Of a stretch of 64,000 nucleotides of DNA, positions 35,099-46,144 are shown piece after piece. Made by a program: the position numbers and the translations under genes. The notes beneath the pieces were generated by a model that was not told the origin of the DNA, ran no database searches, and saw only the letters and a list, made by a program, of their open reading frames with translations. Origin of the DNA: Polyangiaceae bacterium. Lineage in GTDB: Bacteria; Myxococcota_A; Polyangia; Polyangiales; Polyangiaceae. The DNA lies in assembly GCA_013361525.1 (NCBI GenBank), contig JABFXY010000136.1, forward strand, positions 1 through 64,000, given 5' to 3'. Position 1 is the first letter of the stretch. Each line of letters begins with the position of its first letter.

Positions 35099-37005
35099 CG
35101 CGCAGCCTCCTCTTCGGCTTTGCGATCGGCGCGGCTTCGTTCGCGTCGATCGCGCCTGCAGCCGCGGAGGAGGCGAGAGCTTGTTTCCTGCTCGAGGGCG
35201 AGCGCGTTCGAAAGACCGGCGACGCCTCCGGCTCGTCGCTCGACGATTGTCGAACCGTTCTGTCGACGAGCGCGCTCCGCGAAGAGCATGTCTCGTTTCA
35301 GATCGTGGTCGAAGCGGGGGACAAGCGCCTCGAGGACGTCTCGCTCTCGGCCGACGACGGCGCGCTCCAGCTCGAGCGGTTCGTCGAGCATTTCGTCGAC
35401 GTTCCCCGCCGTTCGCGCACATACGACGGCCCCGAATCTCTGGCGTTCACGACCGCCGCCCGCGCGCCCGACAGCGCCATGCTCGGCCTCGTTCCGGACG
35501 CGCTGATCCCTATCGATATCGCGCCGCGCTGGGCCCCATATCCGCTCGTCGTCGAGCCCAGACAGCGCGGCGTCGTCTACTTCGAGGCGTTCATTCCGCG
35601 GGATATCGCTGCCGGCTCGACGTCACGCACCATCACCGTCGAGGCCCGCGGGCGACCCATTGCGACGCTCACCCTGTCGGTCGACGTCATCGACGCGACG
35701 CTCCCGTACAACGTCACCGGCGCGTTCACATTCTACGAGCGCTCCGCGCTGGAGAAGCGGTTCGACGATCCGAGCCGCGTCGAGCGCGAGATCGCACAGC
35801 TTCTCCATCGTCATCACCTCGAGGCGATGAACGAAATCGTCTCGGTCGAAGACGCCGATCGCGTCGCCGGCGCGACCTCCGGCGTGTGGTTCACCAAAGA
35901 TGCCGGCTACCGGGGACCCGGCGCCGGTGTCCCGACGTCGCTCTTCGTCATCGGCTCCTACGGATCGCTCGGCCCGCCGAACGCTGCCGCGTTGCCCGCG
36001 ATCGACGCGATCGCATCGCGCGCCCCGGCCACCGCCAAGGACCTCTTCGTCTACGCCGTCGACGAGACCTGCGACAGCCCCTACGGCCCCGCGTGGCGCG
36101 CCCTCCTTCGACACGCAGACATCGACCCGCGTGTGAAGGTCGGCCACACCTGCCACGAGGATCCGAGCGGGCAGGACGTCGACGTCATCATGATCCCGGC
36201 GCAGGCCTTCGATCCCGAGCTCGCCGAGCAGGCGCGCGCGCAAGGCAAGCGCGTGTGGATCTACAACGGCAAGCTTCCCTACGGCTCACCGGTGATGCTG
36301 GACGTCCCGCTCACGGGCCTCACCATCAACGGCTGGATCGGCGCGACCTTCGACGTCGGGCGCTGGTTCTATTGGGAGTCGATCTTCTGGGACGACAAGA
36401 ACCGCGGCGGACAAGGCCCGCGCGACGTGTTCGCTTCGGCCGAGACCTTCCACAACGCAGACGGGGACACCGCGCTGTACGACGGGCTACTCCTCTATCC
36501 GCAGCGCATGCCGGCTTTTGCGGAGCACGATCTCGGGCGCGACGGAGTGCTCCCGTCGTTGCGCCTCAAAGCGCTGCGCCGCGGGCTCGAAGACGCGGCG
36601 CTCTTGTCGCTCGCGGCTCGCGTCGATGCCGGGCGTGCGAGCGCGATTGCCGGAAAGATCGTTCCCGCTGCGCTCGACGAGGTGGGCGAAACGTCGCCGC
36701 TCTCCGTGGAGACCGACCCGCGCGCGCTCGACGAAGCGCGCGGTGATCTGCGCGCGATCATCGCGGAGATGGGGCCGATGCAGCGCCCCGATCCAGCTTC
36801 GGTCGAGCGTGGTCTCGCCGCGCTTCGAGCCGACCGCGAGCGCTCGAGGATCGCGTCGGGCGCGGGCCAACAGCCGTCCGGTGCAGCGAGCGTCTTGCCG
36901 GTTGCGGGGATCGCGACGGGGTTGTTCGCCCTGGGCGCAATCGTATCGGTCGGGCTTCGCCCTTCACGAGGCAGAAAGACGCGTTCGGGGCGTTCGAGCA
37001 CGTGA
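35095..37005 (+). CDS. secreted, C-terminally anchored DUF4091-like protein
   Basis: About 636 residues. The signal peptide 'LTRSLLFGFAIGAASFASIA' begins at a CTG (35095) that overlaps the previous stop as CTGA; the nearest GTG (35038) would put a long odd leader in front. Residues about 40-190 form strands, and the region with 'INGWIGATFDVGRWFYWES' and 'DTALYDGLLLYPQRM' matches DUF4091-type glycoside-hydrolase-like proteins. A single TM ('VAGIATGLFALGAIVSVGL') and a basic tail anchor the C-terminus. Likely a periplasmic glycan-binding or -cleaving protein. Start uncertain. Confidence 0.75.
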   Translation: MTRSLLFGFAIGAASFASIAPAAAEEARACFLLEGERVRKTGDASGSSLDDCRTVLSTSALREEHVSFQIVVEAGDKRLEDVSLSADDGALQLERFVEHFVDVPRRSRTYDGPESLAFTTAARAPDSAMLGLVPDALIPIDIAPRWAPYPLVVEPRQRGVVYFEAFIPRDIAAGSTSRTITVEARGRPIATLTLSVDVIDATLPYNVTGAFTFYERSALEKRFDDPSRVEREIAQLLHRHHLEAMNEIVSVEDADRVAGATSGVWFTKDAGYRGPGAGVPTSLFVIGSYGSLGPPNAAALPAIDAIASRAPATAKDLFVYAVDETCDSPYGPAWRALLRHADIDPRVKVGHTCHEDPSGQDVDVIMIPAQAFDPELAEQARAQGKRVWIYNGKLPYGSPVMLDVPLTGLTINGWIGATFDVGRWFYWESIFWDDKNRGGQGPRDVFASAETFHNADGDTALYDGLLLYPQRMPAFAEHDLGRDGVLPSLRLKALRRGLEDAALLSLAARVDAGRASAIAGKIVPAALDEVGETSPLSVETDPRALDEARGDLRAIIAEMGPMQRPDPASVERGLAALRADRERSRIASGAGQQPSGAASVLPVAGIATGLFALGAIVSVGLRPSRGRKTRSGRSST

Positions 37006-37076
37006 CACCACAATCGGAGCGGTGAACGTCGTAGTTCCGATCGAGGCCGCTCGATCTTCGTGGTAAGTCCAGGGTC

Positions 37077-38906
<1,830 letters not shown>

Positions 38907-38928
38907 CGGTTCAGCGGGCGTGGTGAGA

Positions 38929-38955
38929 CGCCGGACGCGGATATCGCGTCCGGCG
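38929..38955. terminator. hairpin after glmS
   Basis: CGCCGGACGCG (38929-38939) pairs perfectly with CGCGTCCGGCG (38945-38955), 23 bp after the glmS stop. There is no U-tract here, but the homologous hairpin at 51831-51857 has one. Confidence 0.65.
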
Positions 38956-38972
38956 GTCAGCGGACGCGCCGC

Positions 38973-40094
38973 TCAATTCTTCGGCACACGAACCACGCTG
39001 CCGGCATCGGCGAGCGAGATGTAGACGCTCGCACCGTCGGCCACGACGTCGAAAGGTCCGCCGTCGATCGCGACGTCGACCGCCTCACCACCACATTTGG
39101 ACACGGCGCGCACGCGTCCCGTCGCGCCGCCCTCCACCCAATAGACGGTATCGCCGTCGATCGCGATCCGCCGCGGCGCCACCGCATCGTCCACGAGCAC
39201 TTCGGTCGTCCCCGTGCCGTCCTTCGGCCGCCGCTTCACGGCCCCGACATCGGTGGTGAAATAGGCGTGACCCATATCGAGCGTCACCGCGGACGGCCCC
39301 CCGGCGTCCTCGGCGACCAGCTCGGCCGTCGTCCCGTTCGATCGATATACGCCGTCCAAATCATACGCGACCCAATAGACGGTTACGCCGTCGAGGGCGA
39401 GCCCGCGCGCTTGCTGGCTCTGGGTGCCTTCCCATAGCTGCAGCTTGCCGGTGCCGTCGCTCGCGCCACGGTAGATGCGCGGCGGCAGGTTCTTCGCGAG
39501 CGATCCCTTCGTCGCCCACGCGATGGTCGGCCCCTGGACTGCCATGTAGCCGAAGAAACTTTGCCCATTGCCGAATGGGAACAGGCTGGTTGCGGTTCCG
39601 GTGCCGTCCTTGGCCTTGCTCCACAAGTATGTATAGGAGGTGGCGCTGCCGATCCAAAACACGCGCGCGCCCGACAGACCGATACCGATCGCGTCCTCGA
39701 TGGGGCTCTCCACGATTGCGACGCGGCCGCTGCCGTCTTTGGCTCGGCGGGCGAGCTGCCCAGTGCTCTCGTTCGCACCGGCGTTCACCCAATAGACGTC
39801 ACCGGCGTCCAAGCCGATCTCGTGCGGCTGCGCTTGGCCCTCTGCGACGGTCTGCTGTTCACCGAACGACGGTACGCCGCACCCGCCACCGCCCCCATCG
39901 CCGCCCGTACCTCCGCCTCCGGTCGCGTCCGCGCCACCACCGCCACCGCCGGCGTCGGCTCCCCCGGCGGCGAGGTCTCCGCCGTGACCGTTGGGGTCGA
40001 CCTCGTGGTCCTCGAAGCCCAGCACAAGATGACAAGACGACGACAACAGGCCGATCGTGGCCAGTCGACGGGCGTACTCGGTGGAGCGTCCCAT
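38973..40094 (-). CDS. exported beta-propeller-like protein, probable lipoprotein
   Basis: 373 residues. An N-terminal hydrophobic stretch with 'LLSSSC' is a weak lipobox, followed by a long Gly-rich linker (about 45-80). The rest repeats blades such as 'GARVFWIGSATSYTYLWSKAKDG' and 'GDTVYWVEGGATGRVRAVSK', each with a 'VYWV'-like strand, as in NHL/YncE-like propellers. It follows the DUF1501 gene with a 113-bp gap and could belong to that operon. Ligand unknown. Confidence 0.72.
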   Translation of the reverse strand: MGRSTEYARRLATIGLLSSSCHLVLGFEDHEVDPNGHGGDLAAGGADAGGGGGGADATGGGGTGGDGGGGGCGVPSFGEQQTVAEGQAQPHEIGLDAGDVYWVNAGANESTGQLARRAKDGSGRVAIVESPIEDAIGIGLSGARVFWIGSATSYTYLWSKAKDGTGTATSLFPFGNGQSFFGYMAVQGPTIAWATKGSLAKNLPPRIYRGASDGTGKLQLWEGTQSQQARGLALDGVTVYWVAYDLDGVYRSNGTTAELVAEDAGGPSAVTLDMGHAYFTTDVGAVKRRPKDGTGTTEVLVDDAVAPRRIAIDGDTVYWVEGGATGRVRAVSKCGGEAVDVAIDGGPFDVVADGASVYISLADAGSVVRVPKN

Positions 40095-40207
40095 TCGAAC
40101 GTGGCCCTACCGAAAGCGCATTCGACGGAGTCCGACCATCGAGGCGATGGTAGTCCACCCGTCACGGGAGCGGATCAACGATCCGCCTGCGGCGCATCAG
40201 CGGCGCG

Positions 40208-41815
40208 TCATTCACCCTCGATCGCGCCGTCGTACTCGCCGTAGCCGCCCGGAATGAAGAAGTCCTTCCCGGGCTCGAGCCCGAAGGCACGAATCACCGT
40301 CGCGGCAATGTCCTGCGAGGTCGGGGGGCGCGTGACGGCGTCCCCCGATTCCTCGACGATCGGCACGGGCGCGCCGAGCGGCGAACCGTCGGCGCTTTCG
40401 TCGTAGCCGCCGAGCATCTGGTTTCCCCGTACGCCGCCGCCCACGAGGATCCCGCAGGTCGCAGGATGGTGGTCCGTTCCATCTTCGCCCGACCGTGCGA
40501 AGGTCCGACCGAAGTCGCTGTAGATGTAGACGAGCGTCTCGTCGAGCAAACTGCCCCGACCCGAAGTGGCGGGGGTGAGCTGCATCTCGATGAGCATTTG
40601 ACCGATCGCTTCGAAGGCCATTCGCAGGTGGCTCGTCTGAGCGCGCGCGCCCCCCGAGAAGTGCACGTCGAAGGAGCTGTTCGCAATGCTCGTCGCCCGC
40701 AGCGTGAGGCTCGTCACGAGATCCGATTTCAAGAGCCGGAGAGCGAAATCCCACGGCGCCGTAGCCCGGATCGAGCCGCATGTGTCGGCGTAGCCGATGC
40801 ATCCGGTTCCGAACACACCGCCCGCATAGAGCGGATCGGCGTCGATGTGCTCGAAGCCGCTCGTTTGCTCCAAGACCGTGAGGACGTCGCGCGCGACCGT
40901 CTTGCTCAGATTTCCGTACGTGTCGTGGAGCTGCTCCAGATAGGCGTCGGTCCCGGTCGTGGAGACGCCTCGCTTCTTCCGGATGGCCTCGAGCACAGCG
41001 CGATCGGTGACGGTTAGCGGCAGGTTGCCTTCCAGAGGTTCGCCGTCGAACCCGACGGCCGGAACGTCGGCGCGCTCCCGAAGGCCCTGCCAAGCCTCCT
41101 CGCGACGGTCCGAAATGGTTGTTTCGAGCAGCGTCAGGCTGGACAGCGAATACGGTGTCGCGATGGCAGGCAGGTCGAGCGCGGAAGGCTTCGTCCCTCC
41201 CAGGGTGGCGTTCGGGACGGGCCTATCCGGAAAATGCGCCGCCATGTAGTTCGCAATCACCGCCTGGACGGAGGGGGCTCGGAACGTCGCGCCGGCCACA
41301 CCGCAGATGCTCGCGATGCGCCCGCTCAAGTGCGACGCGGTGCCCTGATCGGCGCCGACCAGGAGGCACGCCCGCTTGAAGATCTCGTAGTTGGGATTCA
41401 CCCACGAGTAGCCCCAAGGCCGGTAGATCTGCGTGCCGCCGGAAAGAGCGTTTGCGCCCGAAGCATCCGCAGGGTCTTCAGTGTTCCACGAGACGGGGCC
41501 CTGGAGCTTTCGCGTGCTGCTCGGGTCGTCGAGATCCGGTGTCGTCCCGTCGAAGCAACGGACCATCTCCTTCGAATATCCGAACGGGTGCACCCCACCC
41601 TCCGGCGGGCGAATGAGCTTGTCCACGCCGGCCGCGGTAAAGGGGGTGAAGAGGTGCTCCCAATTGCACCCACCGTCGAGCCAAATGCACAATAGCTTGG
41701 TCGGGCCGTTCGGTGTTGGCCCGGCGTGCGCGGGGCGAAGCCCGAAGCGCCCGAGCGCAGCGAGCTGCGCCGCACCAAGGCCAGCCAAGAGGAGGCTCCT
41801 TCGACTCGTTCGCAT
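40208..41815 (-). CDS. DUF1501 family protein (Tat-exported sulfatase-like)
   Basis: 535 residues with a twin-Arg signal 'TSRRSLLLAGLG' ending near 'PAHA'. Members of DUF1501 have an alkaline-phosphatase/sulfatase-like fold; visible blocks are 'LLCIWLDGGCNWEHLF', 'ETLVYIYSDFGRTFARSGEDGTDHHP' and 'GGVRGNQMLGG'. The gene follows the CxxCH lipoprotein gene by 7 bp. In other bacteria DUF1501 proteins are encoded with DUF1592/PSD cytochrome proteins, as here, but their substrate is not known. Confidence 0.88.
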   Translation of the reverse strand: MRTSRRSLLLAGLGAAQLAALGRFGLRPAHAGPTPNGPTKLLCIWLDGGCNWEHLFTPFTAAGVDKLIRPPEGGVHPFGYSKEMVRCFDGTTPDLDDPSSTRKLQGPVSWNTEDPADASGANALSGGTQIYRPWGYSWVNPNYEIFKRACLLVGADQGTASHLSGRIASICGVAGATFRAPSVQAVIANYMAAHFPDRPVPNATLGGTKPSALDLPAIATPYSLSSLTLLETTISDRREEAWQGLRERADVPAVGFDGEPLEGNLPLTVTDRAVLEAIRKKRGVSTTGTDAYLEQLHDTYGNLSKTVARDVLTVLEQTSGFEHIDADPLYAGGVFGTGCIGYADTCGSIRATAPWDFALRLLKSDLVTSLTLRATSIANSSFDVHFSGGARAQTSHLRMAFEAIGQMLIEMQLTPATSGRGSLLDETLVYIYSDFGRTFARSGEDGTDHHPATCGILVGGGVRGNQMLGGYDESADGSPLGAPVPIVEESGDAVTRPPTSQDIAATVIRAFGLEPGKDFFIPGGYGEYDGAIEGE

Positions 41816-41822
41816 ACGACCT

Positions 41823-42851
41823 CTAGTAGAAGATCCAATCCGGATGACGAATGAAGTACGAACAGGTGCCGACGTACCCGATGCGAGGCGTGGCGCCGGC
41901 TTCGAGCGGAACGAACACGTTGTCGTAGACGTCGTCGATATCGCCTTGTGTCGCCTCCACGGCGTGAAAATGCAGAAACCAGGAGGCGATGATCGACTTG
42001 ACTTGCGCGGGGTCGGAGCTTCCCACCTCGATCGAGGCCCCCGGGGGCAGCAGGGCCTCGTTGCCGGGCTTGTCGAGGCCTTTCGCGCACCACCGCTGCG
42101 CGACCTGCGTCAGCGTACCGAGGAAGCTCGGCGATATGCTCGTATCGCCCTTCACCTGATACAGCGCCGACCCTCCGCCCAACGATTGATGACGCTCCGC
42201 CGGTAGGCCCTCGAACGGGGCGGGAGCCCAATCGCTCGACGTGATCGGGTAGTTGCCGTCGCCGAGCGATGTCTTGTGCAGGACGCTGTGGTTCATCGCA
42301 TCCGTGAAGAAGTCCGCGTCGGATAGCCCGAGTTGTTGATAGAGCGCGCGCACGACGTCGTCGGCGCCCAGTCGCGCGATGCGCGGAGCGTCGATGGAGG
42401 GCAGGCGGTCCACCGTGTGCGGCGCGAGGTTCGTGACCCACGCGCGGATCTCCGTCATCGAGAGGCTCGCGCCGCCCTCCTCAACGAGCCCCGCATACGA
42501 CGGGCCCGAAATGGGCATTTGGGTAAAAGCTCTGGTGCCATTGCCCTCAAGCAGACGAACGAGCTCGCTGTCGTCCGGTGCCCCGGGCACGACGAGCGAC
42601 GGGTTGTAGGCGAGCAGCCCCTCGAAAGCTTCGATCGACGCGAAGTAGCCGCGGGAGCCGGACGTGTGGCACCCTTCGCAGGTCGGAGCCAGCCCGTCGA
42701 AGATCTTCTGATTCTGGGCGCGCTCCTCCGGCGACGGACCTCCACACGGGTTGCCACCGCCCGATGCCGATTCGTCCGTCGCGCCCGACTCGCAGCCAGA
42801 GGCGGACAGACACAAGGCCATAACGAGCCACCCGATCGCTCGCGTGGTCAT
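41823..42851 (-). CDS. cytochrome-c-like lipoprotein with one CxxCH
   Basis: 342 residues from ATG 42851, which shares one base with the previous stop (TGATG). The signal ends in 'LSASGC' (lipobox). A single haem site 'CEGCHTSGS' lies near residue 57, followed by 'AYNPSLVVPGAPDDSELVRL', typical of PSD-type cytochromes that precede DUF1592 domains. The rest ('LYQQLGLSDADFF') resembles parts of the DUF1592/1588 proteins. Probably an outer-membrane-anchored electron carrier. Confidence 0.78.
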   Translation of the reverse strand: MTTRAIGWLVMALCLSASGCESGATDESASGGGNPCGGPSPEERAQNQKIFDGLAPTCEGCHTSGSRGYFASIEAFEGLLAYNPSLVVPGAPDDSELVRLLEGNGTRAFTQMPISGPSYAGLVEEGGASLSMTEIRAWVTNLAPHTVDRLPSIDAPRIARLGADDVVRALYQQLGLSDADFFTDAMNHSVLHKTSLGDGNYPITSSDWAPAPFEGLPAERHQSLGGGSALYQVKGDTSISPSFLGTLTQVAQRWCAKGLDKPGNEALLPPGASIEVGSSDPAQVKSIIASWFLHFHAVEATQGDIDDVYDNVFVPLEAGATPRIGYVGTCSYFIRHPDWIFY

Positions 42852-44656
42852 CAGAGGCCCCTCCGGAAATACGTGGATTGCATGAGCGATCGAATGAAGG
42901 GCCGCACGAGCCTGCCTCCCTCGACGAACTCGTCTGCGAGGGTCTGGATGTAGGCCGCCTCCGTCGTCGGATCGAGGTCGCGCCCCAGAATGCGGTCGTG
43001 CATCCGTCGGACCATGCATCGATCGAACGCGCCCGCCGCGACAATCAGCTTCGCAAAACCGAGCGGCCCGACGGTGCCATCTCCGTGTTGGCCGAGCAGC
43101 GTCTCCTCCGGAGGCAGGAAGTCGAGGAACAGCGCATAAGGGTTCTCCTCCGCCTCGGCTTCCGTGGCCGGCGTCATGAGGGACCCGGGGCGGTACCACT
43201 TGTTCCATTGAGCAAACGGCTCCACGCCGTAGGGGTATTCACCTGTTCGCCACACAGGGTCCCATTGCCATTTCTCGCCGACGCCGGGCATGTAGTAGCT
43301 CGCACCCCAACCCTCGAAGGCGCTCCCTCTCTTCGCGAACCGCTTGAAATGAAGCGCCGCCGTGTCGATACGCGTGTGGCAGTGCTGGCACGGGCCCTCG
43401 CGCCCGGGGTCGGTCTCGTACGGGTTGAACTCGATCGCCGCTGGTGGCAGGAGCTCCTCGCAGGCGAAGACTTCGAGCGCACGGGCAGCGCGCAGACGCT
43501 CGCGTGGATATGCGTCGAGGAACCCCAGCGACGTGAGCGCACCGGCCGATGGGAAGCCGCGCGACGGGCCGGCTTCGGCTCGAGGATCGAACTTGTAGTC
43601 GCGCTCGGCGAGGAAGAACGGATTGCGAGCGGAGATAGTGTATTCGCGCCATGCCCACGCGTCGGTTCCCTCGTGCTCCGGGTCGACCGGAGGCGAGCCC
43701 ATCGTCGCCGGGTTCCACCACGTATCGTCGTGCTGGAGCTCGAGGGCACCGCCGGCGATACCCTGACGAATGTATGCCGACTGCAGCTCGGTCGGCCCGA
43801 CCGAATAGTCGGCGAGGACCAGATCGGTCAAAGGCCGGTCTTGCCAGACGATGTGCGCATAGAGGCGTGCCGGCTCCTCCGCGAGGAGGCGGCGCTGGCC
43901 CTTCGGGTTTCCGGCAATGAAGGGAAGGTAGCCGGAGGTCGTGCCCGTCCAACATCCGATTGCGTTGTTACCGCAGCCACAAGTCCCTCGAGGAACGCCG
44001 TCGCACTGCACTTCCACCGGGTTCCCATTGATATTTTCGATTCCCTCGTTCGTGGTATTGGCTGCCGCGCCGGCGAGCTTGAGCGTGGTGCCGGGCTCCC
44101 ACCAGGGCTCCACGTCGATGGTCGGTGCGCCGGCGGCGCACTCGCTGTCGGGATTCGCGCGCCAGTAGTACATGGCCGCCCCGGCCAAAGCGGTACCATC
44201 CGGACACGGAACGACGAGCCGCTGCTGCTTCGGGCCGTACTCCGGCTCGTCTGCGGTGTTCTCGATGAGCGGGATGTTCATCCATTTCTGGGCGTGCTCG
44301 AAGGACAGGCGATAAAAGCGCGGGTCCTCCATCGCGGCATCGATGAACTCGTCGACGTAAGCGAAACGCGCGGCCTCGTCGGACAACGCTGTAATCTCCG
44401 CGAGCTGACCAACCGTCGGCGGGGCACCGACGAGGACGATGCTCGAGCGCCGAAGGAGCCGAAGCGGCGTCAGCTCGTCGTCCGGCTCCTCCCTCGGCGG
44501 TTGGGCGGAGCCGCCGCCGTTTCCCCCATCACAGGTTTCGTTGCCGTCGTCGGGTGTGGAGGTGCCCGCAGCGCCGTCGCACGCGACGAGGGTGAGGATG
44601 AGGGCGAGCCATCCTGATTGGGGTGGAGCCGTGGGGCGATAACGGAGTTTCTTCAT
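42851..44656 (-). CDS. DUF1592/DUF1588-type haem lipoprotein
   Basis: 601 residues with a lipobox ('LTLVAC') and Gly/Asp linker. The region 'RRSSIVLVGAPPTVGQLAEI' and 'FIDAAMEDPRFY' corresponds to the start of DUF1592/DUF1549-like proteins; near residue 425 is 'GPCQHCHTRIDTAALHF', a CxxCH haem-binding motif in a DUF1588-like context, and the end 'RFIRSLMQSTYFRRG'-like is typical. Coupled to the next gene. Probably periplasmic or surface haem protein acting with the DUF1501 protein. Confidence 0.78.
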   Translation of the reverse strand: MKKLRYRPTAPPQSGWLALILTLVACDGAAGTSTPDDGNETCDGGNGGGSAQPPREEPDDELTPLRLLRRSSIVLVGAPPTVGQLAEITALSDEAARFAYVDEFIDAAMEDPRFYRLSFEHAQKWMNIPLIENTADEPEYGPKQQRLVVPCPDGTALAGAAMYYWRANPDSECAAGAPTIDVEPWWEPGTTLKLAGAAANTTNEGIENINGNPVEVQCDGVPRGTCGCGNNAIGCWTGTTSGYLPFIAGNPKGQRRLLAEEPARLYAHIVWQDRPLTDLVLADYSVGPTELQSAYIRQGIAGGALELQHDDTWWNPATMGSPPVDPEHEGTDAWAWREYTISARNPFFLAERDYKFDPRAEAGPSRGFPSAGALTSLGFLDAYPRERLRAARALEVFACEELLPPAAIEFNPYETDPGREGPCQHCHTRIDTAALHFKRFAKRGSAFEGWGASYYMPGVGEKWQWDPVWRTGEYPYGVEPFAQWNKWYRPGSLMTPATEAEAEENPYALFLDFLPPEETLLGQHGDGTVGPLGFAKLIVAAGAFDRCMVRRMHDRILGRDLDPTTEAAYIQTLADEFVEGGRLVRPFIRSLMQSTYFRRGL

Positions 44657-44662
44657 GGCGCA

Positions 44663-46003
44663 TCAAAGGGAAGTCGTCGGCTTGTAGAGGAAGACGTCCT
44701 GATTCGTGTCGTTCACGAGGACGAACACCCCGCGCGCCACGCTGTAACGGAATCGCCCGTAGGTACCGTTGGGCTGAGGCTCGCCCGGGTCGTCCCCCGT
44801 CGCCTCGTCGCGGCTCCACGTCCAATCCGCCGGATCAATGAAATAGACCGTGCGGCCGCCGCCCCAAACGACATATCGATCGAGCCCGTCCGCATACACG
44901 AAGCCGGGCCGCTCGGGCAGGCTCGGCGTGTCGACCCCTTGCGGGAGCATCTCGTGGGGCTGATCGGGTCGGGTGAGGTCCCAGCGGAGGAGCTCTCTTG
45001 TTTGCCGGCGAAAGAGGACCAGCTGATTTCGGGATCGATCGATATCACCGGTACCTTCGAGACCATTGACGCTTACGTAGGGCGTCCAAGCCTGGGCCTC
45101 CGGGTCGAGCTCGAGCAGGTGACCGCCGGCCGCGGGGACTACCCACAGATGGCCCGTCGCGTCGACGCTTGTGGCGCCCCGGCTCGCCTCCGGGTAGTCG
45201 GCGACACCGATCCATCGACTTTGCCCGAAGTCGTAGCAAAAGGTCCTCGGCGAGGATTTCTGCGCGCTCGGGTAATAGGATCCGCCCAATGTGCAGAAAC
45301 GGTCACGCTCCGCGTCGAACCACAGCGTGTTGTAGGTGTGGGTCGAGCGCGGTTGCTGGTCGTCGAGGAACGGGGCGATCTCCGAAGCATCGCAGTGCTC
45401 GAATCGAATGTATCCCCCATCCACGTACGAGGGCGGAACCTGGACCGACTGAATTGGATAATAGCCGCAGGGCTCCAGGTCGATCTGTTGCATCGCCTCG
45501 GTGGGCTGCGACCCGTCCGCGCCGTCCGGCAGCTCGGTGAGGCGATCCCATCGCATCTGGCCGAGGTCGAATGCGAAAATGTTGTTGTAATAGGAGTCGG
45601 CATGACCGCCGCCGAAGACCAGCATGCGGTCTCGATTTGGATCCCATGTTGCGCCGCCCCAGGCGCCGACCACGCTCCAACAGAAGTAATTGTGAAATGG
45701 TGGCGGGCACACTTCCTTCATGGGTGTCCCCGACAGGGCCCGCCACGAGCCCGGTTCCATCTGTTCGATGATCTCGTCGACAGGGCCCGGCTGGGGCGTG
45801 GGATGAGGCTCGGCCCCCGCCGCGCCACCGACACCGTCATTACCGCCCAGCGAGCCGCCCCCGCCCGACGGCGCCGAGCCGCCCGCGACGGCGCCGCCGG
45901 CCCCACCCGTCACCGGATCGCCTGTGGAAGCATCGAGCCCGCAACCCGCAAGGCATGCGAGCGTCCAAGCAGCGATGGTGTTCGTCGTAGCGCGAGCGTG
46001 CAT
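44663..46003 (-). CDS. Kelch-like beta-propeller lipoprotein
   Basis: 446 residues. The signal ends 'ACLAGC' (lipobox), followed by a Gly/Ala linker up to about 75. The body has propeller blades with 'DRMLVFGGGHADSYYNNIFA', 'RDRFCTLGGSYYP' and 'LDRYVVWGGGRTVYFID', Kelch/galactose-oxidase-like patterns. It heads a tight operon: 6 bp to the next gene. Likely surface-exposed; ligand unknown. Confidence 0.78.
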   Translation of the reverse strand: MHARATTNTIAAWTLACLAGCGLDASTGDPVTGGAGGAVAGGSAPSGGGGSLGGNDGVGGAAGAEPHPTPQPGPVDEIIEQMEPGSWRALSGTPMKEVCPPPFHNYFCWSVVGAWGGATWDPNRDRMLVFGGGHADSYYNNIFAFDLGQMRWDRLTELPDGADGSQPTEAMQQIDLEPCGYYPIQSVQVPPSYVDGGYIRFEHCDASEIAPFLDDQQPRSTHTYNTLWFDAERDRFCTLGGSYYPSAQKSSPRTFCYDFGQSRWIGVADYPEASRGATSVDATGHLWVVPAAGGHLLELDPEAQAWTPYVSVNGLEGTGDIDRSRNQLVLFRRQTRELLRWDLTRPDQPHEMLPQGVDTPSLPERPGFVYADGLDRYVVWGGGRTVYFIDPADWTWSRDEATGDDPGEPQPNGTYGRFRYSVARGVFVLVNDTNQDVFLYKPTTSL

Positions 46004-46144
46004 TCAGTCCGCCTGTGCCGTGAAGACAGCGGCGGGCACGTCCGCAGGATCCGTACCAATCGATTATCGGCTACGCGCGCCGCGTGGCGGGACATCGATG
46101 TCCCACACTTGGCATGAGCCGGGCGCCGGAGGTCCCAGGAGTGG

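Noticed and set aside
42878..44617. 579-codon + strand open frame
   Set aside because: Antisense to the DUF1592-type gene; Arg-rich, no motif.
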